A DNA stretch of 33,783 bases from Fimbriiglobus sp. (GCA_022841795.1 JALHQU010000051.1:1-33783); one strand, 5' to 3'; shown: positions 6,496 to 14,588, counted from the first letter of the stretch. Numbers and translations are program-made. The notes: generated by a model not told the origin, from the letters alone.

Positions 6496-8631
6496 ATGCC
6501 CGCCAAACCCGTCACCGTCGCGCTGGTCGGCAACCCGAACGCGGGGAAATCGACCCTGTTCAATGCTCTTTCCGGCCTGCGGCAGCACGTCGGCAACTAC
6601 CCCGGCGTGACGGTGGAGATGAAGAAGGGGTCGTTCACCGTCGGCGACACGCGGTTCGACCTGATCGACCTGCCCGGCACGTACAGCCTGGCCGCCCGCA
6701 GCCCGGACGAGATGGTGGCCGTCGATCTGCTGCTCGGCCGCCGGCCGGAGGAGCCGCCGCCGGACGTGATCGTGTCCATCGTCGATGCGTCCAACCTGGA
6801 CCGCCACCTGTACCTGACCACCCAGGTGATGGAACTGGGTGTGCCGGTGGTGCTGGCGGTGAACATGATCGACGTGGCGGCGGGGCAGGGGGTGACGATC
6901 GACGCGGCGAAGCTGGCCGCCGAGACCGGGCTGACGGTGGTGCCGGTGCAGGCGAACAAGGGGACCGGGCTGGACAAGCTGCGGGAGGCGGTGCGGGCCG
7001 CCGCCACCGGCGGGCACGCCCCGACCGCCCCGAAGCTGCCGGACGCGCTGGAGGCGGAAGCGAAGTCGGTGCTGGCCGGGCTGAACGGCGAGGTGCCGGC
7101 GTTCCTCGCCCGGCGGCTGCTGCTCGACATCGGTGGCAGCACCGAGCAGTGGTTCACGGCGAAGTACGGCGAGGCGGTGCGGCAGCGGGTGACGGACGCG
7201 CGGGTGCGGCTGGCGGCGGCCGGGTGTGCGGTGCCGGCGGCGGAGGCGAAAGCCCGGTACGCCTACATCCGAGCGGTGACGGCGAAGGCGGTGACGAAAC
7301 CGGCCGAGCGGCCGAAGGCGCTCACCGACCGCATCGACCGGGTGCTGACGCACAGGCTGTGGGGCACGCTCGCGTTCTTCGCCGTCATGTTCGTCATGTT
7401 CTGGAGCATCTTCAGCCTGGCCGAACCGCTGATGGACCTGATCGAGGGCGGGTTCAAGTCGGTCGGCAAGGCGGTGGAAGACGGCATGGCCCCCGGCCCG
7501 CTGCGGTCGCTGGTCGTGGACGGCATCATCGCCGGCGTGGGCGGGGTGCTGGTGTTCCTGCCGCAGATCCTCATCCTGTTCGCGTTCATCGCCGTGCTGG
7601 AGGACTGCGGGTACATGGCCCGCGCCGCCTTCCTCATGGACCGGCTGATGAGCCGGTGCGGGATGAGCGGCAAGTCGTTCATCCCGCTGCTGAGCAGCGT
7701 GGCGTGCGCCGTGCCGGGGGTGATGGCCACGCGGGTGATCGAGAACCGCCGCGACCGGCTGGCGACCATCCTGGTCGCCCCGCTCATGTCGTGCTCCGCC
7801 CGTCTGCCGGTGTACACGCTCATGATCGCCCTGTTCCTGCCGACCGAGCGGTACTCGGCGTTCGCCCGCGCCGGGGTGCTGTTCGCCATGTACCTGCTCG
7901 GGTTCGTCGTCGCCCCGCTGGTGGCGCTGGTGCTGCGGAAGACGCTACTCCGCGGCGAGCGATCGCTGTTCGTGATGGAGCTGCCGGCGTACAAGCGGCC
8001 GTCGGTGCGGAACGTGCTGCGGCGGGTGTACGACGCTGGGTGGGCGTTCGTGCGGCGGGCGGGCACGGTCATTCTGGCGTCGATGGTGCTGGTGTGGGCC
8101 GCCCTGTACTTCCCGTACACCGACGCCGAGGGGCAGAGCTACGAAACCCGCGTCGCCGAACACACGGAGAAGGGCGAGAAGGCGGAAGCGGCGAAGGTGA
8201 AGGCGGAGTGGAAACGGGAGAGCTACCTGGGGCGGGTCGGCCGGGCGCTCGAACCGGCGTTCGCCCCGCTCGGCTGGGACTGGCGGATCGGCGTCGCCAC
8301 GCTCGCCAGCTTCCCCGCCCGTGAGGTGATCGTCGGCACGCTCGGCATCCTGTACGAGGTGGACGACGCGGAGGAGGACGCCGACTCGTTGACCAAGGCG
8401 GTCCGCGACGACTGGGACGCCGACCCGGTGCGGGGCAAGTACGCGGTGCCGGTGGCCCTGTCGGTGATGGTGTTCTTCGCCCTGTGCATGCAGTGCGCGA
8501 GTACGCTGGCCGTCATCCGTCGCGAGACGCGGAGCTGGGCGTGGCCGGCGTTCACGTTCGCGTACATGACCGCGCTGGCGTATGTCGGGGCACTGGTGAC
8601 GTTCCAGGTGGGGAAGCTGCTGATCGGGTGA
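6496..8631 (+). CDS. feoB: Ferrous iron transporter FeoB
   Basis: This is the 711-aa inner-membrane GTP-gated Fe(II) channel. The N-terminal G domain has G1 GNPNAGKST (12-20), G2 YPGVTVE (35-41), G3 DLPG (58-61) and G4 NMID (123-126). A linker/GDI-like region runs to about residue 280. The membrane core contains both Gate motifs: SGKSFIPLLSSVACAVPG with ILVAPLMSCSARLPVY, and the second gate FFALCMQCASTLAVIRRET. A hydrophilic loop around 545-580 is lysine/glutamate-rich. It starts 9 bp after palindrome family A. Its stop TGA (8629-8631) is within the first arm of palindrome family B, and it is followed by a FeoB-associated peptide. Iron uptake is the clear role. Confidence 0.95.
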   Translation: MPAKPVTVALVGNPNAGKSTLFNALSGLRQHVGNYPGVTVEMKKGSFTVGDTRFDLIDLPGTYSLAARSPDEMVAVDLLLGRRPEEPPPDVIVSIVDASNLDRHLYLTTQVMELGVPVVLAVNMIDVAAGQGVTIDAAKLAAETGLTVVPVQANKGTGLDKLREAVRAAATGGHAPTAPKLPDALEAEAKSVLAGLNGEVPAFLARRLLLDIGGSTEQWFTAKYGEAVRQRVTDARVRLAAAGCAVPAAEAKARYAYIRAVTAKAVTKPAERPKALTDRIDRVLTHRLWGTLAFFAVMFVMFWSIFSLAEPLMDLIEGGFKSVGKAVEDGMAPGPLRSLVVDGIIAGVGGVLVFLPQILILFAFIAVLEDCGYMARAAFLMDRLMSRCGMSGKSFIPLLSSVACAVPGVMATRVIENRRDRLATILVAPLMSCSARLPVYTLMIALFLPTERYSAFARAGVLFAMYLLGFVVAPLVALVLRKTLLRGERSLFVMELPAYKRPSVRNVLRRVYDAGWAFVRRAGTVILASMVLVWAALYFPYTDAEGQSYETRVAEHTEKGEKAEAAKVKAEWKRESYLGRVGRALEPAFAPLGWDWRIGVATLASFPAREVIVGTLGILYEVDDAEEDADSLTKAVRDDWDADPVRGKYAVPVALSVMVFFALCMQCASTLAVIRRETRSWAWPAFTFAYMTALAYVGALVTFQVGKLLIG

Positions 8632-8703
8632 ACCCCGACCGCAAGGTCGGCGGGTGCCAGCCACATGCCCCCGCACCCACGGCCCTTGCGGGCCGGGTTC
8701 GCC
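8627..8703. repeat. Palindrome family B, copy 1
   Basis: This is an imperfect inverted repeat with outer arms GTGAACCCCGACCGCAAGG and GGCCCTTGCGGGCCGGGTTC. It sits between feoB and the FeoB-associated peptide, and the feoB TGA is part of the left arm. A second copy is nested inside the palindrome at 11996-12134. There is no T-tract. Confidence 0.8.
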
Positions 8704-8716
8704 AAGAGGGTTCGCG

Positions 8717-8896
8717 ATGTCCGCACAACTCGTCTTCGCACTCGTCGCCGTCGGGCTGGCGGTGGCGTACATCGGCCGGGCGACGTGGAAAACGTGGGCC
8801 GGCGGGTCGAAGGGGTGCAGTTCCGGATGCGGCAAGTGCGGTCCGGAGGAAGCGGTGCCGGCGAGGGGGCGGGTAAGTCTGCCGCTGGCGGATTGA
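8717..8896 (+). CDS. FeoB-associated Cys-rich membrane peptide
   Basis: This 59-aa protein starts at 8717, where the ATG opens a membrane segment (LVFALVAVGLAVAYIG, residues 5-20). A short basic stretch follows (TWKTWAGGSKG), then the cysteine cluster CSSGCGKCG (34-42). This architecture, one helix followed by a Cys/Gly motif, matches the FeoB-associated Cys-rich membrane protein family, whose members are usually encoded directly after feoB. The role proposed for the family is to bind iron or an iron-sulfur centre near FeoB, replacing FeoC. The last fifteen residues are less conserved-looking. It is the final gene of the iron operon and is followed by palindrome family E. Confidence 0.8.
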   Translation: MSAQLVFALVAVGLAVAYIGRATWKTWAGGSKGCSSGCGKCGPEEAVPARGRVSLPLAD

Positions 8897-8899
8897 TCC

Positions 8900-8953
8900 G
8901 TGGCACCGGCGGCCCGCCGGTGTTGCCTTTCACCGGCGGGCCGCCGGTGCCAC
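8900..8953. repeat. Palindrome family E, copy 1 (23-bp perfect arms)
   Basis: Arms 8900-8922 and 8931-8953 are perfect complements (GTGGCACCGGCGGCCCGCCG...). It lies between convergent genes, 3 bp after one stop (8896) and 5 bp from the other (8959). The same 23-mer recurs three times at 28883-28987. Confidence 0.9.
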
Positions 8954-8958
8954 AAAAA

Positions 8959-10671
8959 CTACTTCTTCAACGGCTTCGCCATCTCTGCGTGAATCGACAG
9001 CGTCGTCCGCTTGCCGTCGCCGGTGTGCCGGATTTCGAGCGTGTCGAACAGCTCCAACACCGCTAGCCACTCGGTCAATTCCTTCTCCACCGCCGCCGGC
9101 TCGGGCTTCGTCCACCCGGCGATCAGCCCGGACAGTTCCTTGCCGCGGTCCCGCAGGTACGCCGCCGCTGCTTTGCACGACACCCGCACCAGCGGGGCGG
9201 AGGCCACCTTCGACGTGGCGTTCGGCGGGGTGAACCCGGCCACCGCGTCCGGGTGGGAGGCAATCACCAGGAAGTCGCCCCGCAGCCCGTAGGCCGGCTG
9301 CACCCCGGCGGGCAGGGCGGTGTCGTTCTTCAGGTACTTCACCCGCCCGGCGTCGGACTTGGCTTCGGCCAGCGTGAACTGGTCGTCGTGTGTCTTGTTG
9401 TACTCCAGCCGCAGCAGGTGCGCGACCGTGTCCAGCCCGCTGACGATGGCGTCGCCCAGGCTGTCGTCGGTGCTGCCGGCGGCTCGCACCCGCAGGGCGA
9501 ACACGGCCGTCGGCAGCGGCGGGGCGGTCGCCTTCGCCGGCGCCGTCACCCACAGCCCCCAGTCCGGGCCGAGGCCGGTGACGAGCTTCGGCAGCACGTC
9601 CTTGCCCACCACCGGGGCCACCCCGCCGTTCAGCGTGTTCTGCACCCCGGTGCGGCCCTCCTCCCCGAGGAACGCGGCGATCAGGTCGATCGACTTGGGC
9701 AGGCTGAACCGTCCGGCGACGGCGAGCAGGGCGTCCCGCGGGATGACCGACCACAGGGCGGTGCTGCCGGCGGCCGGGGCGAACAGGGCGGTCAGGTCCT
9801 TCGGCAGCTTGTCCGCGTCCACCGCCAGCGTGAGGGCCAGTTCCGCCCCGCGGTCCACCGACAGCGACACGCCGACCGCGTCCGTCGCCGCCCACACCTT
9901 GCCGAACTGCGCCAGGAATGCTTTCTCCTGCGCGTTCGCCGCGGCCTTCGTTTTGGCCGCCAGCTCGCCGTCCAGCGCCCGCGGGTCGAACAGCAGTTGC
10001 ACGGCGGCGGCCGGCACCCCGAGCCGGTCGCGGAGGGCGGCGAACCGCGGCGGGGCGGTCGGCTTCACCCCGGCCTCCACCTCGATCACCGCCTGCACCG
10101 CCGATTCCTGAGCGGAGAACACCAGCATCCCGTCCGGGCGGGTGCGGTAATACTCCTTCTTGCCGTTCGTCTCTTCCCGTTCGGAGTACGCTAGCCCGCG
10201 GTGCGACCGCTCCCGCACCTCCTTCAACTCGCCGGCCTTCTTCTGCTCGGCGTTCAGGTTGCGGACGAACTTGGCGAGCGTGTCCGGCTTGCGGGCCTTC
10301 GTCAGGATCACCCCGGAGTCCGGATCTTGGCCGCGGGCCGGCTGGTAGGCGAACACCACCGCGTCGCCGAACACGTCGTCCCGCAGTTCCTCCGGGGTGA
10401 CGCCCAGACCGTCGGCGATCGCCTTCATCCCGGCCCGCACCTTCTCCGCTTCGCCGGTGGCCAGTACCGCCTTGCCGAACGCCGACTTCGGGAACCACTC
10501 GGCGAACGGCGAGGCGAGCAGCCGCTCGGACTGCCCCCGCAGGTCTTGCACGACGAAGCAGACGGCGGTGTTCGGCGGGACAAGGGCGAAGACGTCGTCC
10601 ACCGGGGGGGCGGCGATCGCCGGGGCGACCACCGCCAACAGGAACACGACGAGGGCGGCGAAGCGGGGCAT
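8959..10671 (-). CDS. Secreted protein, possibly DUF3352-like, 570 aa
   Basis: The start at 10671 was chosen because it follows an AGGA ribosome-binding site and opens onto a clean signal peptide (MPRFAALVVFLLAVVAPAIAA). The mature protein begins PPVDDVFALVPPNTAVCFVV and continues with repeated alpha/beta segments. Motifs such as LRGQSERLLASPF, GDAVVFAYQP and a later LPAGVQPAYGLRGDFLVIASHPDAV are typical of planctomycete DUF3352-like proteins; the assignment is tentative. It contains no recognisable catalytic motif. It is the last gene after the ECF sigma and anti-sigma genes, in the same direction, so it may be a target or part of that regulon. A family A palindrome separates it from the anti-sigma gene. 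Confidence 0.75.
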   Translation of the reverse strand: MPRFAALVVFLLAVVAPAIAAPPVDDVFALVPPNTAVCFVVQDLRGQSERLLASPFAEWFPKSAFGKAVLATGEAEKVRAGMKAIADGLGVTPEELRDDVFGDAVVFAYQPARGQDPDSGVILTKARKPDTLAKFVRNLNAEQKKAGELKEVRERSHRGLAYSEREETNGKKEYYRTRPDGMLVFSAQESAVQAVIEVEAGVKPTAPPRFAALRDRLGVPAAAVQLLFDPRALDGELAAKTKAAANAQEKAFLAQFGKVWAATDAVGVSLSVDRGAELALTLAVDADKLPKDLTALFAPAAGSTALWSVIPRDALLAVAGRFSLPKSIDLIAAFLGEEGRTGVQNTLNGGVAPVVGKDVLPKLVTGLGPDWGLWVTAPAKATAPPLPTAVFALRVRAAGSTDDSLGDAIVSGLDTVAHLLRLEYNKTHDDQFTLAEAKSDAGRVKYLKNDTALPAGVQPAYGLRGDFLVIASHPDAVAGFTPPNATSKVASAPLVRVSCKAAAAYLRDRGKELSGLIAGWTKPEPAAVEKELTEWLAVLELFDTLEIRHTGDGKRTTLSIHAEMAKPLKK

Positions 10672-10703
10672 GGGGGGTCCTGTGTCGAGCAAAATCCGTG
10701 CGG

Positions 10704-10775
10704 CCAATAAGTAGTAGGCACACTCCGTGTGCCGTTCGGACTGACGGCACACGGAGTGTGCCTACTACTTATTGG
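10704..10775. repeat. Palindrome family A, subtype 2 (32-bp perfect arms)
   Basis: Arms 10704-10735 and 10744-10775 are exact complements containing AATAAGTAGTAGGCACACTC. It lies between the anti-sigma gene and the downstream secreted protein. The anti-sigma stop TAA (10769-10771) is inside the arm. It is a near copy of 24262-24332. Confidence 0.92.
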
Positions 10776-11332
10776 GCCGCCGGCTGCAACCCGGTGTCGC
10801 GGAGGAACAGGCTGATCGCCCGCTTGGTGCTGCTGGTCAGCGGCTCGACGCTCGCCCGCGCCGACGCCGGCACCGAGGCGAACGACTGCGCCGCCGGGGT
10901 CACGTCCGGGGCGACGGCCGCCGGAACTGGCAGCCGGATCTTGTCCACCGAGCCGAACAGAAACCGCGGGCCGCTCGCCTTCTCGGCGGTGTCGCGGGAG
11001 ACGGCGGCCAGCGCTTCGCCCATCTCGGACAGCGAGTCGCTCAGCTTTGGCACGGGCATCGGGGCCGGCTCGACCGGCGGAGCGACCACCACCGGCGGTT
11101 CGGGGGTCCGGAGGGCGAAGTAACCGCCCGCGGTCGTCAGCCCGATGACCACCGCCGCGGCCGTCGCCCACTTCACCCGGCGGACGAACCGCACCCGCGC
11201 CGCCCACCGCCCGGCCACGCGGTCAGCGAACCCGGCCGGCACGGTCGGCAATTGGCGGGCTGAATACGCGGCCACCGCCGCGTCGAACGCGGGCGGGGTG
11301 GGCAGGTCCGAATCTGGCGTGCGATCGGTCAT
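10769..11332 (-). CDS. Probable membrane anti-sigma factor
   Basis: This 187-aa protein has a hydrophilic N-terminal cytoplasmic region (1-50), one transmembrane helix (about 54-70, WATAAAVVIGLTTAGGYFAL) and a long Pro/Ala-rich external region. The start ATG overlaps the sigma stop by four bases (ATGA), so the two are translationally coupled, which is the usual arrangement of ECF sigma and its inhibitor. The Cys-His zinc motif of ZAS anti-sigma factors is absent, so release of the sigma factor would have to depend on another signal, such as proteolysis. The stop codon lies inside palindrome family A. The function is inferred from position and topology rather than sequence identity. Confidence 0.7.
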   Translation of the reverse strand: MTDRTPDSDLPTPPAFDAAVAAYSARQLPTVPAGFADRVAGRWAARVRFVRRVKWATAAAVVIGLTTAGGYFALRTPEPPVVVAPPVEPAPMPVPKLSDSLSEMGEALAAVSRDTAEKASGPRFLFGSVDKIRLPVPAAVAPDVTPAAQSFASVPASARASVEPLTSSTKRAISLFLRDTGLQPAAQ

Positions 11333-11898
11333 GTCTTGTCCGGCGTGGTGGCCGGTTGGGGTTCGTCGGTCATCAGCCCGCGGAGCTTGAGGCCCGCCAG
11401 CACCGCCTGCCGCGCCCGGTGCAGCCACGTCTTCACCGTGCCCACCGGCCGGCCGATCACCTCGGCGATCTCTTCATAACTGCGGCCGGTCTCGTGGAAC
11501 AGGACGAACACCTCGCGGTAGTCGTCCCGCAACTCGGCCACGCACTCGCCCACCCCGCGGGCCAGTTCGCCGTCGCCGGTCGGCGGGGCCGCGTCCGGCA
11601 GGTCGGCCAGGAACTCGGTCGGCTCCGGCCGCTTGCCCCGGCGGGTGAGGGCGGTGCGGCAGCGGTTGACGGTGATGCCCAGCAGCCACGGCTTGAACGG
11701 GCGGGCCTGGTCCCACCGGCCGAGGCTGCGGAACACCCGCAGGAACACCTCCTGGGCCACGTCCTCGGCGTCGTGCCGGTCCCGCAGCAGCCGCACGCAC
11801 AGGCCGAACACGTCCGCCTGGAACCGCTCCACCAACTCCCGCGGGGCGGTCGCGTCCCCCCGCAGGCACCGGCGGACCAGTTCGCGGTCGGCGGTCAC
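11329..11898 (-). CDS. ECF RNA polymerase sigma factor
   Basis: This 189-aa extracytoplasmic-function sigma factor has sigma region 2 at residues 9-75, with the core-binding DAEDVAQEVFLRVFR and the -10-recognition stretch LGRWDQARPFKPWLLGITVNRCR. Region 4 lies at about 117-170, with the helix-turn-helix YEEIAEVIGRPVGTVKTWLHRARQA. The start is GTG with an AAGGGG ribosome-binding site. It forms an operon with the membrane anti-sigma and probably the secreted protein at 8959. An intervening proline-rich linker at about 95-115 separates the two regions. Planctomycetes carry dozens of such factors; its signal is unknown. Confidence 0.92.
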   Translation of the reverse strand: MTADRELVRRCLRGDATAPRELVERFQADVFGLCVRLLRDRHDAEDVAQEVFLRVFRSLGRWDQARPFKPWLLGITVNRCRTALTRRGKRPEPTEFLADLPDAAPPTGDGELARGVGECVAELRDDYREVFVLFHETGRSYEEIAEVIGRPVGTVKTWLHRARQAVLAGLKLRGLMTDEPQPATTPDKT

Positions 11899-11995
11899 GG
11901 TCGGCCCCTTCCGTCACAGGAGTTTACCCGCCGCGGGCGGCGGAGGTTTCACAGGCACGATCCGGGTGCTTCGCCGGCCGGGGTGGGGGATTTGC

Positions 11996-12134
11996 GTGTC
12001 GCCCACACTCCGTGTGCGGTTCTGGTGAACCCGGCCCGCAAGGGCCGCGGGTGTCGTGGTTCGCACCCCCTCCCTCGCGGTCGGGGTTCACCCAGAAAAG
12101 ACGAAGAACCGCACACGGAGTGTGCGGGCGACAC
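11996..12134. repeat. Palindrome family A, subtype 3, with another element nested in its loop
   Basis: The outer arms (11996-12023, 12105-12134) match family A (CACACTCCGTGTGCGGTTCT), with a 2-base deletion in the left arm. The loop contains a complete family B element at 12025-12092. The whole unit sits in a divergent gap between the sigma factor and the FHA phosphatase, so it cannot be a terminator for either gene. Confidence 0.85.
12025..12092. repeat. Palindrome family B, copy 2, nested
   Basis: The arms GTGAACCCGGCCCGCAAGGG and CGCGGTCGGGGTTCAC form an imperfect hairpin. The same sequence type follows feoB at 8627-8703. It occupies the loop of the surrounding family A palindrome. Confidence 0.75.
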
Positions 12135-12189
12135 TCCCACCCGACCGCCGTGGCGTAATATTATCCCATAGATCGGCCCGCCGACTCGC

Positions 12190-12218
12190 TTGCGGTGGGG
12201 GACGGGCGCCGCTACAGT
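12190..12218 (+). promoter_or_regulatory. Candidate promoter of the FHA-phosphatase gene
   Basis: TTGCGG (12190-12195), a 17-bp spacer and TACAGT (12213-12218) resemble a sigma-70 promoter 42 bp before the ATG at 12260. An AT-rich patch (TAATATTATCCCATA, 12154-12168) lies upstream. Confidence 0.4.
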
Positions 12219-12259
12219 TGGGGTGCCCGTGTGAGTGTTCTACCTACCTCCAGGCCGCC

Positions 12260-14047
12260 ATGCCGTCGCTGATCCTCATCAAGTCGCCGACCGGCCAGTC
12301 CGGTCCGCAGTCGTTCCCCCTCGATTTCGCCGAGCGGGACAAGTGGGTGATCGGGCGGGAGAAGGGGAAGGTGGACATCTGGGTGGACGACGGCAACCAG
12401 CAGGTGAGCCGCCAGCACGCCGTGCTCACCACCCGCGACGGGCAGTTCTTCGTGGAGAACGTCAGCCGGAACGGCACCCTGCTGAACAACCACAAGATCG
12501 ACAAGCTCGGCCCGCAGGCGCTGAAGCCGGACGACCGGGTGAAGATCTGCGACTTCCTGTTCCGCTTCCACGACGAGCGGGCGGCGGCCCTGCTGCCCAT
12601 CCCGGACGCCATGCGGCGGGCGCTGCCCGACCCGGACGACGCCGGCGAGATGACCACCGTCCAGCACACCACCAGCCGGGCGGCGGCGCAGCAGTTCCTG
12701 GACGTGCAGCCGACCGAGCGGCTGCGGGCGCTGCTGGAGATCAGCACGTCGCTGTCCCGCACGCTCGAACTGGACACCCTGTTCGGGCAGATCGCCGACG
12801 CCCTGTTCAGCGTGTTCAAGCAGGCCGACCGGGTGTTCGTCATCCAACTGGACGACGCCGGCCGGCCGTACGCGCGGGTGTCCAAGGCCCGCCGCCAGGG
12901 GACGGACGACCGGTTCAGCAAGACCATCATCCGCCGGTGCATCGAGACCGGGCAGGCGTACCTGAGCGAGGACGCGAGCAGTGACGCCGCCCTGGGGGCG
13001 GCGCAGTCGATCGCCGAGTTCCGCATCCGGTCGGTCATGTGCGTGCCGCTGATGACGGCCGACGGCAAGCCGCTCGGGGCGCTGCAACTGGACACCCAGG
13101 ACGTGGGCAAGAAGTTCAAGGAGGACGACCTGAAGCTGCTCACCATCGTGGCCAACCTGGCCGGGGTGGCGGTGGAGAAGGCGCAGGTGGTGGCCGCGCT
13201 GGTGCTGCGGGAGAAGGCGCAGCGGGAGATCGAGCTGGCGAAGGAGGTGCAGATCGGGTTCCTGCCGAAGACGCCGCCGGCGGTACCGGGGTACGAGTTC
13301 TTCAACTTCTACTCGGCCGCCCAGACGGTCGGCGGGGACTACTACGACTACATCCTGCTGCCCGGCGGGCGGGTGGCGGTGGTGCTCGGCGACGTGGCCG
13401 GGAAGGGGGTGCCGGCGGCCATGCTCATGGCCAAGCTGAGCGCCGAGGCCCGGTTCTGCTTCCTCACCGAGCCGAACCCGGCGCGAGCGGTGGCCCTGCT
13501 GAACGACCAACTGGTGCGGGGCGGCATCGGGGACCGGTTCGTCACCCTGGCGGCGATGGTCATCGACCCGGCGGCGCACACCATCACGGTGGTGAACGCC
13601 GGGCACCTGGTGCCGCTGCGGTTCTGCCCGGCCGGGTGCGAGCTCACCGCGTCGGTGTCGGACACCCTGACCGGCCTGCCGCTGGGTATCATGGACGGGT
13701 TCAGCTACGACATGGAGGTGATTACGGTGAACGCCGGGGACGTGATGGTGCTGTTCAGCGACGGGGTGACGGACGCGCGGAACACGGCCGACGAGCTGTT
13801 CGACATGGCCGGGGTGCGGGGGGCGGTGCTGGACGACCCGCTGGTGCGGGCCGAGCCGCGGCCGAAGATGGTGGGCGAGCGGCTGGCGTCGGCCGTCCGC
13901 CGGCACTCCAGCAACGCCCCGCAGGCGGACGACATCGCCCTGGTGTGCTTCGGCCGGCTGGCCGACGGCATGTCGTCGTACCCGGCCGCCACCGCCACCT
14001 CCACCCGCCTGTCCCCGCTCGGGGACGGCCCGGCCGTCCGGGTGTGA
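12260..14047 (+). CDS. FHA-GAF-SpoIIE/PP2C serine phosphatase
   Basis: This 595-aa cytoplasmic signalling protein has three domains. The FHA domain (about 1-105) has GRE at 32-34, SRQH at 50-53 and NG at 71-72, the phosphothreonine-binding residues. A GAF domain follows at about 155-310. The C-terminal SpoIIE/RsbU-type PP2C phosphatase is at about 330-565, with GGDYYD (358-363), GDVAGKGVPAAMLMA, NAGH, LFSDGVTDARN and ADDIAL, the metal-coordinating aspartates. A charged helix (REIELAKEVQIGFLP) joins GAF to phosphatase as in RsbU-like proteins. The start at 12260 is the first ATG giving an intact FHA domain. It probably reads a phosphothreonine signal and dephosphorylates an anti-anti-sigma partner (inferred). 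Confidence 0.9.
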   Translation: MPSLILIKSPTGQSGPQSFPLDFAERDKWVIGREKGKVDIWVDDGNQQVSRQHAVLTTRDGQFFVENVSRNGTLLNNHKIDKLGPQALKPDDRVKICDFLFRFHDERAAALLPIPDAMRRALPDPDDAGEMTTVQHTTSRAAAQQFLDVQPTERLRALLEISTSLSRTLELDTLFGQIADALFSVFKQADRVFVIQLDDAGRPYARVSKARRQGTDDRFSKTIIRRCIETGQAYLSEDASSDAALGAAQSIAEFRIRSVMCVPLMTADGKPLGALQLDTQDVGKKFKEDDLKLLTIVANLAGVAVEKAQVVAALVLREKAQREIELAKEVQIGFLPKTPPAVPGYEFFNFYSAAQTVGGDYYDYILLPGGRVAVVLGDVAGKGVPAAMLMAKLSAEARFCFLTEPNPARAVALLNDQLVRGGIGDRFVTLAAMVIDPAAHTITVVNAGHLVPLRFCPAGCELTASVSDTLTGLPLGIMDGFSYDMEVITVNAGDVMVLFSDGVTDARNTADELFDMAGVRGAVLDDPLVRAEPRPKMVGERLASAVRRHSSNAPQADDIALVCFGRLADGMSSYPAATATSTRLSPLGDGPAVRV

Positions 14048-14057
14048 GGGTGGTGCC

Positions 14058-14159
14058 TGTTAGCCCGACGCGCCAGCGAGGGGTGTGCGCTGACCCTCGC
14101 TGGCGCGTCGGGCTAACAAACAAGGCCTGCGGCCGTTAGCCCGACGCGCGAGCGAGGGG
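14058..14159. repeat. Palindrome family C, copy 1 plus an extra half-copy
   Basis: Arms 14058-14082 and 14094-14118 (25 bp, TGTTAGCCCGACGCGCCAGC...) are perfect complements. A third half-element (GTTAGCCCGACGCGCGAGCG, 14135-14159) follows without a partner. The half-copy matches the arm at 18057 rather than its immediate neighbour. The elements fill most of the gap before clpS. Confidence 0.88.
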
Positions 14160-14196
14160 CCGCCCGGTTGGGATTATCGCCGAAAGAGAAGGACCG

Positions 14197-14529
14197 ATGC
14201 CGTCACCCGCCGTGCTGCCCGACGTGGACGTGGACGTTCAGGAGGACTACCGCGTGAAGCGGCAGCCGCCGTACCACGTCATCCTGCTGAACGACGACGA
14301 TCACAGCTACGCCTACGTCATCCTCATGCTGAAGGAGCTGTTCGGGCACCCGTTCGAGAAGGGGTACGAGATGGCCAAGGAGGTGGATGAGAGCGGGCGG
14401 GCGATCGTCCTCACCACCACCCGCGAACACGCCGAGCTGAAGGTGGAGCAGATTCATGCCTACGGCCCGGACCCGGACATCGAGCGGTGCAAGGGGTCCA
14501 TGTCGGCGGTGGCCGAACCGGCGGAGTAG
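14197..14529 (+). CDS. clpS: ClpS adaptor protein for ClpAP
   Basis: This 110-aa N-degron adaptor delivers proteins with destabilising N-termini to the ClpA or ClpC unfoldase. It has the ClpS core: PPYHVILLNDDDHSYAYVILML, with the pocket residues N32-D33-D34, then the helix ELFGHPFEKGYEMAKEV, SGRAIVLTTTREHAELKVEQI, and a C-terminal tail. The E. coli ClpS pocket residue H66 corresponds to D64 here (EVDESGRAI), which changes how the N-terminal amine is held. A ribosome-binding site (AAGGA) precedes the ATG. No clp ATPase gene is adjacent. The N-terminal acidic extension (DVDVDVQED) is longer than usual. Confidence 0.88.
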   Translation: MPSPAVLPDVDVDVQEDYRVKRQPPYHVILLNDDDHSYAYVILMLKELFGHPFEKGYEMAKEVDESGRAIVLTTTREHAELKVEQIHAYGPDPDIERCKGSMSAVAEPAE

Positions 14530-14588
14530 ATCTTCGCCGCGACCTCGGGGGGTAACCCGGCATTTGCTCTGTCGAGATTTCCGTCTTC

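Noticed and set aside
12056-12259. An N-terminal extension of the FHA phosphatase
   Set aside because: It would be translated through the nested palindromes; the FHA domain starts cleanly at 12260.
14058-14159. Repeated TTAGCCCGACGCG units as a small CRISPR array
   Set aside because: Units are inverted rather than direct, only about three are present, the spacers are irregular, and no cas genes are near.
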